Source: Azoarcus olearius (GTDB taxonomy: Bacteria > Pseudomonadota > Gammaproteobacteria > Burkholderiales > Rhodocyclaceae). Taken from it: a stretch of 64,000 nucleotides of DNA. The notes beneath the pieces are model-generated. The model did no database searches and was not told where the DNA came from. It was given only the letters and a program-made list of their open reading frames with translations. This document shows, piece after piece, positions 8,676 to 19,500 of this stretch (position 1 is its first letter; each line of letters opens with the position of its first letter). The DNA lies in assembly GCF_001682385.1 (NCBI RefSeq), contig NZ_CP016210.1, forward strand, positions 3,720,001 through 3,784,000, written 5' to 3'. Made by a program: the position numbers and the translations under genes.

Positions 8676-9260
8676 ATGTGGCCCGCGGTTCGCCTCCGCC
8701 TGACGCCGACCGGCCCACTGCGGCGCGCGCTGGCCGGCATCGTGCTGGCGGGATGCGCCGCCGCGAGCCTGGCGACGCCCGGCGTGCGGCTGCCGGCCGC
8801 GGTGGATGCGCTGGCGGGCGGGCTCGCGCCGCGCGGACAGGCGGAACTGCGCTGGTTCGGGCTCAAGCTGTATGACGCCGCGCTGTGGACCGCCGGCCCG
8901 TACTGGATGGCCGACGGCCCGCATGCGCTGGAGATCCGCTACGCGCGCGACATCCGTGGCTCGCGGCTGGTCGACACCAGCATCGACGAGATCCGTCGCC
9001 TCGGTCACGACGATGAACGCCGCCTCGGCCAGTGGCGCAGCGCGCTGGCGGCCGTGCTGCCCGACGTCAGCGCCGGCGACACCCTGGTCGGGCTGCACCT
9101 GCCCGGGCGCGGCGCCCATTTCTGGCACGGCGAGCGGCCGCTCGGCGCGATCACCGACCCCGCGCTGGCGCAGGCCTTCTTCGCCATCTGGCTCGATGCA
9201 CGCAGCCGCGAGCCGGCGCTGCGTGCGCAGCTCCTCGGCGCCGCGCCGCCAGCGCGCTGA
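8676..9260 (+). CDS. Chalcone isomerase-like secreted protein
   Basis: A 194-residue protein with an N-terminal signal sequence (hydrophobic LAGIVLAGCAAASLA at about residues 19-33) and a body matching the bacterial chalcone-isomerase-like fold: GQAELRWFGLKLYDAALWT, then a run ending in FFAIWLDARSREPALRAQLLG. Plant relatives bind fatty acids, so a periplasmic or membrane fatty-acid-handling role fits this operon, but no activity is established. The LAGC could serve as a lipobox. The chosen ATG lies 2 bases after the cfa stop; the frame is open further upstream inside cfa. Confidence 0.75.
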   Translation: MWPAVRLRLTPTGPLRRALAGIVLAGCAAASLATPGVRLPAAVDALAGGLAPRGQAELRWFGLKLYDAALWTAGPYWMADGPHALEIRYARDIRGSRLVDTSIDEIRRLGHDDERRLGQWRSALAAVLPDVSAGDTLVGLHLPGRGAHFWHGERPLGAITDPALAQAFFAIWLDARSREPALRAQLLGAAPPAR

Positions 9261-9275
9261 CACGGACCGCAGCCG

Positions 9276-10595
9276 ATGGCCGCCGAGCCCGCCACCACCC
9301 TCGCCGCCGAGGCCCTCCCCGCGGCGACCCGCCGCCGCGCGCAGGTGCTGGCCTACGGCGCACTGGGCCTGCCGCTGGCCTTCGCCGCGCTGCCCATCTA
9401 TGTGCATGTGCCGCGCCTGTATGCCGACCAGCTCGGCCTGCCGCTGGCGGCGGTGGGCGCGGTGCTGCTGCTCACCCGCATCATCGACGCCGCGAGCGAC
9501 CCGCTGATCGGCCGCGCCTGCGACCGCTTCCGCCGCCGCGCGGTGATCGTGCTGGCACTGCCGCTGCTGGCGGCCAGCCTGCCGGCACTGCTCGCCCCGC
9601 CGCCGGACGCCGGGCTCGGCTGGCTGGCGACGATGCTGGTGCTGGTGTCGCTCGGCTACTCGCTCGCCAGCATCGCGTATCACGCCTGGGGCGCCGAACT
9701 CGGGCAGGACGCGCATGAACGGACCGTGGCGGTGGCAAGCCGCGAAGCCTGCGCGCTGGTCGGCGTGATGCTCGCCGCCGCGCTGCCGACGGTGCTCGAC
9801 CGCGATGCGGCAGTGGCGCTTGGCCGACTCGGGATGCTCTTCCTGCCGCTGCTCGCGGCGGCCGCGCTGCTGACACTGCTGTTCGGCCCCGCGGAGCGCG
9901 CCGGCCATCATTCGCCCGCGGCCGGCACCGCCGCGCGCCCCGCGACGCTCGCCGACCCGGTTCTCGTGCGGCTGCTGGCCGTGGTGGCCGCCAATGCGAT
10001 CGCGGCCGCGGTGCCGTCCGCCACCGTGCTGTTCTTCGTCGCCGACGTGCTCGGCGCGGACCGCCAGGCCGGGCTGTTCCTGCTGCTGTACTTCGCCGCG
10101 GCCGCCGCCGGCCTGCCGCTGTGGGTGGCGCTGGCGCGCCGGCTGGGCAAGCTGCGGGCATGGGCGCTGGCGATGGCCGGCGCGGTCTTGGTGTTCGCCT
10201 GGGCCGCCGCGCTCGGCCCGGGCGACGCCGCCGCATTTGCCGCGGTGTGCGTGCTCTCGGGCCTCGCCTTCGGCGCCGACCTGGCGCTGCCCGCGGCATT
10301 GCTCGGCGATCTGCTCGCACGCGACGGCCGCAGCGGCGCCGGCGCCTGCTTTGGCTGGTGGAACTTCGTGGCCAAAGCGAGCCTCGCGCTCGCCGCCGGC
10401 ATCGCACTGCCACTGCTCGGCTGGCTGGGCTACAGCCCGGGGGCGCAGGACGAGGCGGCACGCGACGCGCTGCGGGCCGTGTATGCCTTGCTGCCGGTCG
10501 CGCTGAAGTGCGTCGCACTGGCCCTGCTGTGGCGCTGGCGCGGCTGGCTCGACCCCTGCCCCGCACCCGAACCCCGCTCCCCGGAGGAAACATGA
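9276..10595 (+). CDS. MFS transporter, sugar/cation-symporter (GPH) type
   Basis: A 439-residue integral membrane protein with about 12 hydrophobic segments, of the glycoside-pentoside-hexuronide branch of the major facilitator superfamily. The loop RIIDAASDPLIGRACDRFR (about residues 68-86) is the family's cytoplasmic signature between helices 2 and 3. Relatives sit in the same lipid gene cluster in other proteobacteria, so the substrate is probably not a sugar; a lipid precursor or flippase-like role is possible. Its stop overlaps the following ATG. Confidence 0.82.
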   Translation: MAAEPATTLAAEALPAATRRRAQVLAYGALGLPLAFAALPIYVHVPRLYADQLGLPLAAVGAVLLLTRIIDAASDPLIGRACDRFRRRAVIVLALPLLAASLPALLAPPPDAGLGWLATMLVLVSLGYSLASIAYHAWGAELGQDAHERTVAVASREACALVGVMLAAALPTVLDRDAAVALGRLGMLFLPLLAAAALLTLLFGPAERAGHHSPAAGTAARPATLADPVLVRLLAVVAANAIAAAVPSATVLFFVADVLGADRQAGLFLLLYFAAAAAGLPLWVALARRLGKLRAWALAMAGAVLVFAWAAALGPGDAAAFAAVCVLSGLAFGADLALPAALLGDLLARDGRSGAGACFGWWNFVAKASLALAAGIALPLLGWLGYSPGAQDEAARDALRAVYALLPVALKCVALALLWRWRGWLDPCPAPEPRSPEET

Positions 10596-11149
10596 TGACG
10601 CCACTCTCCCGAAGCCGCCGTGTGCTCGGCGCGCTGCTGTGCTGCGCCACGCTCGGCCTGGCCGGCTGCAGCAGCATCGACGTGCAGGACTACCGCAGCG
10701 AACGGCCGCAGCTCGACCTGCGCCACTACTTCAACGGCCGGCTCGACGCGCACGGCATGTTCCAGGACCGCGCCGGCAAGGTCGTCAAGCGCTTTCACGT
10801 GGCGATGACCGCGAGCTGGCAAGGCGACACCGGCACGCTGGACGAGCGCTTCACCTATTCCGACGGCACCACCCAGCGCCGGGTGTGGACGCTGACGCCC
10901 GCGCCCGACGGCGGCTGGATCGGCCGCGCCGACGACGTGATCGGCGAAGCGCGCGGCGAGATCGCCGGCAACGCGCTGCGCTGGCGCTACGTGCTGGCGC
11001 TGCCGGTGGACGGCAAGGTCTATCACGTCGATTTCGATGACTGGATGTTCCTGATGGACGAGCGCGTGATGCTGAACCGCTCGGTGATGAGCAAGTGGGG
11101 CTTCCGCCTGGGCGAGGTCACGCTGTCCTTCTACAAACCCGCGGAGTGA
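10592..11149 (+). CDS. DUF3833 lipoprotein
   Basis: A 185-residue protein with a lipoprotein signal: basic start, hydrophobic stretch and lipobox LAGCSS at about residues 24-29, so it should be anchored in the membrane from the periplasmic side. The mature part matches DUF3833 (FNGRLDAHGMFQDRAGKVVKRF, then DDWMFLMDERVMLNRS). No catalytic residues are recognised. Start at the first of two Mets (10592); the second at 10595 is equally possible. GGAGGAAAC gives a strong ribosome site. A constant partner of the DUF1365-cfa cluster. Confidence 0.85.
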   Translation: MMTPLSRSRRVLGALLCCATLGLAGCSSIDVQDYRSERPQLDLRHYFNGRLDAHGMFQDRAGKVVKRFHVAMTASWQGDTGTLDERFTYSDGTTQRRVWTLTPAPDGGWIGRADDVIGEARGEIAGNALRWRYVLALPVDGKVYHVDFDDWMFLMDERVMLNRSVMSKWGFRLGEVTLSFYKPAE

Positions 11150-11153
11150 GATC

Positions 11154-11936
11154 GTGATCGGACGCCCGCTCAATCCGCCGCTGACCGACTGGCGCGGCCG
11201 CCGGGTGTGGCTGGTGGGCGCATCCACCGGCATCGGCGCGGCGCTCGCACGGGCGCTTGCCGCACGCGGCGCACAGCTCGCGCTGTCGGCGCGCCATCCG
11301 GACAAGCTGGCCGAAGCGGCCGCGGCCTGCCCGGACGCGCTGCTGCTGCCGCTCGACCTGAGCCACGAAAACCAGTTCGCCGCCGTGCATCAACGCCTGC
11401 TGGCGCAGTGGGGCGCGATCGATGTGGTGATGTTCGTCGCCGGCACCTACCGCCCGCTGCGCGCGTGGGAGCTGGACGCAGCCGCGGTCTACGAGACGAT
11501 GGCGGTGAACCTGACCGGCACCTTGTGCGGTGTCGCCACCGTGCTGCCACCGATGCTGGCACGCGGCGCCGGTTCGATCGTGCTGGTGGCCAGCGTGGCG
11601 GGCTACCGCGGCCTGCCGCGCGCGCTGCTCTACGGCAGTTCGAAAGCGGCGCTGATCAACTTCGCCGAAACGCTGTACCTCGACCTCGCGCCGCGCGGAC
11701 TCGGCGTCTATCTGGTCGATCCCGGCTTTGTCGCGACCCCGCTCACCGCCGCCAACGACTTCCGCATGCCGGCGCTGATCGACGCCGACACCGCGGCGCG
11801 CGAAATCCTCACCGGCATGGCACGCGGCGAGTTCGAAATCCATTTCCCCAAGCGCTTCACCCGGGTGATGAAGGCCCTGGCGCTGCTGCCGCGGCGCTGC
11901 TACTTCCCGCTGATACGGCGGATTACCGGAGTCTGA
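11154..11936 (+). CDS. Short-chain dehydrogenase/reductase
   Basis: A 260-residue classical SDR, predicted NAD(P)H-dependent oxidoreductase. The cofactor loop is VWLVGASTGIGAALARALA (about residues 16-34), an NNAG-like element appears as FVAGTY, the catalytic Ser is in VASVAGYRG, and Tyr/Lys are in YGSSK at about residues 162-166. Substrate unknown; in this operon a fatty-acyl or keto-lipid group is a reasonable guess. The start is a GTG 4 bases after the lipoprotein stop, on the same operon. Confidence 0.85.
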   Translation: MIGRPLNPPLTDWRGRRVWLVGASTGIGAALARALAARGAQLALSARHPDKLAEAAAACPDALLLPLDLSHENQFAAVHQRLLAQWGAIDVVMFVAGTYRPLRAWELDAAAVYETMAVNLTGTLCGVATVLPPMLARGAGSIVLVASVAGYRGLPRALLYGSSKAALINFAETLYLDLAPRGLGVYLVDPGFVATPLTAANDFRMPALIDADTAAREILTGMARGEFEIHFPKRFTRVMKALALLPRRCYFPLIRRITGV

Positions 11937-11940
11937 TCCG

Positions 11941-12390
11941 ATGGCCGCGGCCCCCGACCTCGACGCCGCCTGCGAGCGCGTCACGCACTTCTACGAAACG
12001 CTCAGCCCGCTCACGCTGCCGCAGCTGGACACGGTCTACAGCGCCGACGCGCGCTTCATCGACCCCTTCAACGACGTGCGCGGCATTGCGGCGATCAGCG
12101 CGATCTTCCACCACATGTTCGCCGTCGCCGAGGCGCCGCAGTTCCGCGTGGGCCGCCGCTATACCAACGCCACGGCGGCGGTGCTCGGCTGGCGCTTCAG
12201 CCTGCGGATCGAGGGGCGGCCGCTGGCGATCGACGGCCTGAGCGAACTCGAGTTCGATGCGGACGGCCGGGTGACGCTGCATCGCGACTACTGGGACGCG
12301 GCGGCACTGTACGACCGCCTGCCGTGGGTCGGCCTGCTGACGCGCACACTGCGCCGCCGCCTTGCGGCCGCGTCTGCCCTCAGCGATTGA
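11941..12390 (+). CDS. Nuclear transport factor 2 / SnoaL-like family protein
   Basis: A 149-residue protein of the cone-shaped NTF2/SnoaL fold. The pattern [28 protein letters not shown] and the C-terminal [16 protein letters not shown] matches the group found at the end of DUF1365-cfa-DUF3833 clusters. Such proteins bind or isomerise small hydrophobic molecules, but no activity can be claimed. It follows the dehydrogenase by 4 bases and ends the operon; its last 11 bases overlap the convergent acrylyl-CoA reductase gene. Confidence 0.8.
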   Translation: MAAAPDLDAACERVTHFYETLSPLTLPQLDTVYSADARFIDPFNDVRGIAAISAIFHHMFAVAEAPQFRVGRRYTNATAAVLGWRFSLRIEGRPLAIDGLSELEFDADGRVTLHRDYWDAAALYDRLPWVGLLTRTLRRRLAAASALSD

Positions 12391-13363
12391 CGTCGACGAT
12401 GACGCGGCCGCGCACCTTGCCTTCGAGCAGCAGCCCGGCGGTGGTGATCGCCTCGCCCAGGCCGATCTCGTGGGTGATGGTGTCGAGCAGCGCCGGATCG
12501 AGGTCGGTCGCGAGCCGCTGCCAGGCCTGCAGGCGTTCCGGCCGCGGGCAATACACGCTATCCACCCCTGCCAGCGTGACGCCGCGCAGGATGAAGGGCG
12601 CCACCGTGGCGGGCAGATCCATGCCCTGCGCCAACCCGCAGGCGGCGACGACGCCGTGGTAGCGCATGCTGGCGCAGACGTTGGCGAGGGTATGGCTGCC
12701 GACGGTGTCGATCGCCGCGGCCCAACGCTCCTTCGCCAGCGGTTTGCCCGGCGCGGAGAACTGCGCACGGTCGATGATCTCCGCAGCCCCGAGGTGGGTC
12801 AGGTAGTCGGCCTCCGCGGGGCGCCCGGTGGAGGCGACGACGCGATAGCCCAGCCGCGCCAGCAGCGCCACCGCAACGCTGCCCACCCCGCCCGCGGCGC
12901 CGGTCACCAGCACGTCGCCGGCGGCCGGGGTGACCCCGTGGCGTTCCAGCGCGAGTACGCACAGCATCGCGGTATAGCCGGCGGTGCCGATCGCCATCGC
13001 CTGGCGCGGGGTAAACGCCGCCGGCAGCGGAATCAGCCAGTCGGCCTTCACCCGCGCCTGCTGTGCCAGCCCGCCCCAATGCACCTCGCCCACGCCCCAG
13101 CCGTTGAGCACCACCGCATCACCGGGCTTGTAGTCGGGATGGCTGCTCTCCTCGACCGTGCCCGCGAAGTCGATGCCCGGCACCATCGGAAAGCTGCGCA
13201 CCACCGGCACCTTGCCGGTCATCGCCAACCCGTCCTTGTAGTTGAGCGTGGACCACGCGACCCGCACGCGCACCTCGCCGGCGGGCAGTTGAGCCTCATG
13301 GACGTCCTGCAGCGTGGCGCGGTAGCCGGTGTCGTCCTTGTCGATCAGGATGGCCTTGAACAT
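12380..13363 (-). CDS. acuI: Acrylyl-CoA reductase family quinone oxidoreductase (AcuI/YhdH)
   Basis: NADPH-dependent medium-chain reductase, 327 residues, of the AcuI/YhdH group that reduces acrylyl-CoA to propionyl-CoA and so detoxifies the reactive acrylyl group. Features are [11 protein letters not shown] near residue 42, [12 protein letters not shown], the cofactor loop [16 protein letters not shown] at about 152-167, and [13 protein letters not shown]. The ATG at 13363 has GGAGGAGAG upstream. A promoter with an internal palindrome lies about 120 bases upstream (13483-13512), suggesting repression by a TetR-type electrophile sensor. Substrate inferred from family. Confidence 0.87.
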   Translation of the reverse strand: MFKAILIDKDDTGYRATLQDVHEAQLPAGEVRVRVAWSTLNYKDGLAMTGKVPVVRSFPMVPGIDFAGTVEESSHPDYKPGDAVVLNGWGVGEVHWGGLAQQARVKADWLIPLPAAFTPRQAMAIGTAGYTAMLCVLALERHGVTPAAGDVLVTGAAGGVGSVAVALLARLGYRVVASTGRPAEADYLTHLGAAEIIDRAQFSAPGKPLAKERWAAAIDTVGSHTLANVCASMRYHGVVAACGLAQGMDLPATVAPFILRGVTLAGVDSVYCPRPERLQAWQRLATDLDPALLDTITHEIGLGEAITTAGLLLEGKVRGRVIVDVNR

Positions 13364-13482
13364 CGTCTCTCCTCCAGTGAAGTGCGTGCGGCGCGCGGTT
13401 CGGGAGAACCGGCCCTTGGCGCCGCCCCTGCCGAGCGCGAGGTACGGCAGCCGGTCGGGGGCGCCCTCCGTCCATGCGAAAA

Positions 13483-13512
13483 ATATTAGACCGATCGTCT
13501 ATGAAATAACAA
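13483..13512 (-). promoter_or_regulatory. Candidate acuI promoter
   Basis: On the minus strand, TTGTTA (13507-13512) and TAATAT (13483-13488) are separated by 18 bases, a fair sigma-70 promoter pointing at acuI. The spacer is largely filled by the palindrome at 13487-13501. Confidence 0.55.
13487..13501. promoter_or_regulatory. TetR-type operator, TAGAC-N5-GTCTA
   Basis: A perfect inverted repeat, TAGAC CGATC GTCTA, between the -35 and -10 of the acuI promoter. The TAGAC..GTCTA form resembles sites of NemR-like TetR repressors that sense electrophiles. No TetR gene lies in the window, so the regulator would act from elsewhere. Palindrome is seen; regulator identity is inferred. Confidence 0.55.
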
Positions 13513-13585
13513 GGAGAATCTGCGCCGGCCCGCGCTGATGCTCCGGCGGCCGGGCGGGTAGCGATTGCCGCTAAAATGCCGGCCG

Positions 13586-15412
<1,827 letters not shown>

Positions 15413-15435
15413 GGCAGCCGACCCCCGAAGAAAAA

Positions 15436-15463
15436 CGGGGCGGGCCCGGATGGGCGCGCCCCG
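15436..15463. terminator. Bidirectional hairpin between recQ and the FKBP gene
   Basis: CGGGGCG (15436-15442) pairs with CGCCCCG (15457-15463), with extra pairing inside. AAAAA precedes it on the plus strand, giving a T-run when read from the minus strand, while only TTT follows on the plus strand. It lies between convergent genes, so it can stop both. Confidence 0.7.
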
Positions 15464-15487
15464 CTTTGCACGACCTGCGCGGCAGGC

Positions 15488-15832
15488 TTACAGCACTTTC
15501 AGCAGTTCGACCTCGAACACCAGCGTCGCGTTGGGCGGGATCACGCCGCCGGCGCCACGCGCGCCGTAGCCGAGTTCCGGCGGAATCGTCAGCTTGCGCT
15601 TGCCGCCCACCTGCATGCCCTGCACGCCTTCGTCCCAGCCGCGGATGACGTGGCCCGCGCCGAGCGGGAAGTTGAACGGATCGTTGCGGTCCTTGCTGGA
15701 ATCGAACTTGCGGCCATCGGTCAGCCAGCCGGTGTAATGCACCGAAACCATCTGGCCCTTCGCCGCGACATCGCCGCTGCCGACTTCGAGGTCTTCGATG
15801 ATGAGGCCGCTGGCGGTGGTGGTCTGGGTCAT
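15488..15832 (-). CDS. FKBP-type peptidyl-prolyl cis-trans isomerase
   Basis: A single-domain FKBP of 114 residues that would speed proline isomerisation during protein folding; no signal peptide, so cytoplasmic. The core motifs [49 protein letters not shown] and LVFEVELL cover the whole drug-binding fold. ATG 15832 has AGGAGAAGC in front; the frame stays open further upstream but without family similarity. It lies about 70 bases downstream of msrA on the same strand. Confidence 0.93.
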   Translation of the reverse strand: MTQTTTASGLIIEDLEVGSGDVAAKGQMVSVHYTGWLTDGRKFDSSKDRNDPFNFPLGAGHVIRGWDEGVQGMQVGGKRKLTIPPELGYGARGAGGVIPPNATLVFEVELLKVL

Positions 15833-15903
15833 GCGCTTCTCCTGATCGGGTCGCCCCGGGTTTGAAAACCGGGATTCTACCCGCTCGCGGCCGTGCCCCG
15901 CGG

Positions 15904-16464
15904 TCAGCGTCCGCCCTTGCGCCGGGCCGCGAACTTCTCGCGGAACTTCGCCACCTTGGGCGCCACCACGTACTGGCAATACGGCTGGTCGCTGTTGTGG
16001 GCGTAGTACTCCTGGTGCTCCACCTCCGCCGGCCAGAAAGTGCCGGCGCGTTCGACCCGCGTGGCGATGGCGCGCGGATAGACGCGCGCCTCGCCCAGCT
16101 CCTCGATCAGCGCCAGCGCGGTGTGCAGCTGCTCGTCGCCGTTCACGTAGATCACCGAGCGGTACTGCGGGCCGATGTCGTTGCCCTGCCGGTCCATCGT
16201 GGTCGGGTCGTGGATCACGAAGAAAATCTCCAGCAGGTCGCGGTAGCTCACCCGCGCCGGGTCGAAGTGGATCTGCACCACCTCCACATGCCCGGTGCCA
16301 CCCGCGCACACCTGGCGATAAGTGGGCGCCTCTACGTGGCCGCCGCTATAGCCCGAAACCACCCGCTCCACCCCTTCCACTTCGCGGAATACGGCTTCGA
16401 GGCACCAGAAACATCCTCCGCCGAGCAGCGCAGTCTGCAACGACGTGTCAGTCGTGTTCGTCAT
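15904..16464 (-). CDS. msrA: Peptide-methionine (S)-S-oxide reductase MsrA
   Basis: Repairs oxidised methionine by reducing the S-sulfoxide with thioredoxin. The catalytic GCFWC lies at about residues 17-21, first Cys as nucleophile, and the substrate pocket includes [21 protein letters not shown] with the family His and Glu. 186 residues, normal for MsrA without an MsrB fusion. A Cys in VCAGG and one in PYCQY may act in resolving. It lies between tamB and the FKBP gene, all on the minus strand, with a 129-base gap from tamB. Confidence 0.95.
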   Translation of the reverse strand: MTNTTDTSLQTALLGGGCFWCLEAVFREVEGVERVVSGYSGGHVEAPTYRQVCAGGTGHVEVVQIHFDPARVSYRDLLEIFFVIHDPTTMDRQGNDIGPQYRSVIYVNGDEQLHTALALIEELGEARVYPRAIATRVERAGTFWPAEVEHQEYYAHNSDQPYCQYVVAPKVAKFREKFAARRKGGR

Positions 16465-16593
16465 GATCGTTCCTCATGTGCCGCACTGGGCACCCGTAAA
16501 TCAGACAGCAGGGGCCCGACATCATTCGCGCCATTTTTCACAGTCCGCCTCACATATCGAAAGACATAGAGACGGACGGCGCCGGGACGTCCC

Positions 16594-19500
16594 TCAGCGG
16601 AACGCGAACGTGTAATAAAGATCAAGGGCGTTGTCGGTTCCGCCCCGTGCCACGACCGAAACCCGACGGCCGAGCTGATAAGTGAGCTTGACCAGACTTT
16701 CCGCGCCACCGAGGCTTTGCTCGAAGGACAGGAAGAGATCGGTCGACAGGCGCTTGCCCACGCTCAACACCTGGCCCGCTACAGTGGGATCGCTTGCAAT
16801 AGTCGTGCCGGCACCCGCCACCTTGCTGGTCGCGGTGCGCGAACTGCTGTTGAGTTCGCCCTGGCCGATCGAGAAGGTGTCGAAGCCCAGACTGCGGCTG
16901 AGCTGCTCGGTCATGCCCCCGCCGGGTCCGCCGAGCAGCGCCTGCGCAGCCGGCAGCAGCAGTGCAAGGTCCGCCCCACCGGCGGCATCCGGCGCGCGGC
17001 CGAGCACGATCCACGACAGTTTTTCCGGGTCCGGCACCGAGGGTTCGGACACCAGCCGCACTTGCGGCCGGCGCGCGCTGCCGGTGATCGCCACCCCGGC
17101 CTCGACCGCGAGCCCCTTGCGCAGCGCGACGATGTTGAGCCCCGGATCGTCGACCGGCCCCTGGAAGCTGACCAGGCCGCGCTCGATCTCCAGCCGCTGG
17201 CCGTAGCCCTTGTAGGTACCCCCCACCGTATTGACCGTACCGACGGCAGCCAGCGCCTGGCCCGGCCGCTGGCGCAGCGAGAACGCACCGGCAAGGCGCG
17301 TCTCCACCCCCAGCGCGGACAGGTACAGGGCATCGCCGAGCCCGATGCGGATGTCGGCGGAGATGGCGAAGGGCGTGCCGGCGGGCTGCTCGCGCCCGAG
17401 GATCACCACGTCGTCGGACAGCGCGGGCGGCGGCGTATCGGCGATTTCGACATAGCCGGCGTCGGCCCGCAGCGCCGCGTCGAGCGCCAGCGAGGTCCAG
17501 GTGGAGTGGGCCTCGCCGCGGCCGGACAGGATCAGCCAGCGGTCGGGGCGCTGCAGCAAGGGCAGGCGATCGGCAGTGAAGCGGAAGGCGCCCTCGCCGC
17601 TCGCGAGCGCGATCTCCCCCTGCGCATCGAGACGGCCCGGGGTGGCGGTGAGCGCCGCGACCGGAATGCGGTTGTCGCGCGGATTGACGCGATTGGGCGA
17701 GATGAAGGACAGGCGTTCGATGCGCAGGCGTTCGCGGTCGAAATCGGCCAGCAATTCGCCGCCGGCCAGGATCAGCCCCTGGTCGACCAGCGCGAGGCGC
17801 AGCGTCTGGCCGCGGATGCGGCCGCTGGCGTACGGTGCCGCCGGGGTGCCGGCGAGCGTGAATTCGCCGTCCAGGCGCCCGCCGGTTTCCACCCGCTCCT
17901 GCAGCAGGCGGCCGAACCAGGCGATGGACGGCATCGCCAGCCGGGCCGAGCCGAGCAGCGGCGCATCCATGTCCACGGTCCACACCCCGCCGGCGCGCTT
18001 CAGCGCGGCAGTCGCGCTGCCCGACAGCTCGCCGAGTTCGGCACCGCTGGCAGCCAAGGAACCCGATAGGCGGGTTCCGCGCGCCGCCAGCCGCAGTTCG
18101 AACCCGTCCAGCCCGAGCCGCGTCGGGATCTCGCCCTCCACGCTCAGGTCGCCCGACTCGCGGAACACCCGCGCCTCGCCCTCCACGCTGTCGGCCAGCC
18201 GCAAGTCCCACTCGGCACCGAGCACCAGCGGCCCGGGGCCGCGCCGGGGCGTGCCGTCGCGCCGCGTGGTCAGGCCAAGCGCAAGTCCGGTGAGCGAGCC
18301 GCGGAACGCGCTGCTAGCGGGGGACCAGCGCGTTTCGTCGAGGCGGATGCGGCCCGCTTCTCCGGCCGTCAGTTCCGCCGTGCCCAGGCGGACCTGTTCG
18401 CTGCCGAGGTCCAGCGCGGCCGGCGCCCGCAGCCGCAGCGGGAATCGCCCTTCCGTCTGCAGGCGGACCAGCCGGCCCACCCAGCGTCCCGGCGTCGTGG
18501 TGCCGTTCCAGCCGCCGTCCAGTCCGATGTCGACCCGATGGCCGCTGACGCCCTCCGCTTCGGCCGCCACGGTGTGGGCATCCACCCGGCCATCCACCGC
18601 GATGCGCAGCACGTCGATCTGGTTGTCGCGAGCGCCGCGCTGACCGATGCCGCTGAACCCGGCCGCCAGCACCAGCGTACCCTTGGGCCCGGCACTCAGC
18701 CGGCCGCTCGCGTTGGCGCCGTCGATGCGCATCGCGCCAGGCAGGGTCAGCGCGGAGGCAAACAGCTGGAACTCGCCAGCCGCGCCCTGCGCGCCGCCGG
18801 TCAGTTCGCCGGCCGCGCCCATCCGCCCGCCGAAGCCGTAGCCGAGCGCATCCAGCGCCGGCGCGTCGATGACGAAACGCAGCCGGTCCTTGCCGGCCCC
18901 CCAGGCGCCGTCCGCGTCGATGCGGTTACCGGCGAGGTCGAGCGCGACCGCAACGTCCTCCAGCCGCAGCAGGCCGGGCGCCTGCACCACGTCGAGACGC
19001 CCCTTGCCGCGCACCGGCCGCCCCTGCAAACGCCCCTCGGGCAGTTCGAAACGCAGGGCCAGCGCGTTCTGCGCCGCGAGCTGGCCGTCGACATCGAGCT
19101 GCAGATTGATGCGCCCGCCGGGTGCGCCGGGGAACAGCGCGGCGGGGTCGAAGTCGCGCACCAGCGCCTTCCCGGTCACCGTCGAGCCGTCACCCGTGGC
19201 CGCCACCTCGCGGGCGCCCTCGGCTTCGATGCGGGCGCCGCCGAGGCGCAGCGCCACGCGCGCGTGCTGGCGCGTCGGCCCTGCCTCGCCCCTCAGGTCG
19301 CCGGACAAACGATGGGCCGGCAGACGATCGTCCATGGCGTGCAGATCGAGTTCGCTGAGCCCGAGTTCGAACTGCAGCCCTTCGGCGCCCACCTGCTGCG
19401 TCCACCCGAGCCGGCCGGTGGCGCGGGCCCGTCCCGCCAATTCGATCGCGAGTTGCTCCAGCGCACCCTCGTCGCCAGACCATTGAAGGACGCCCGCGAC

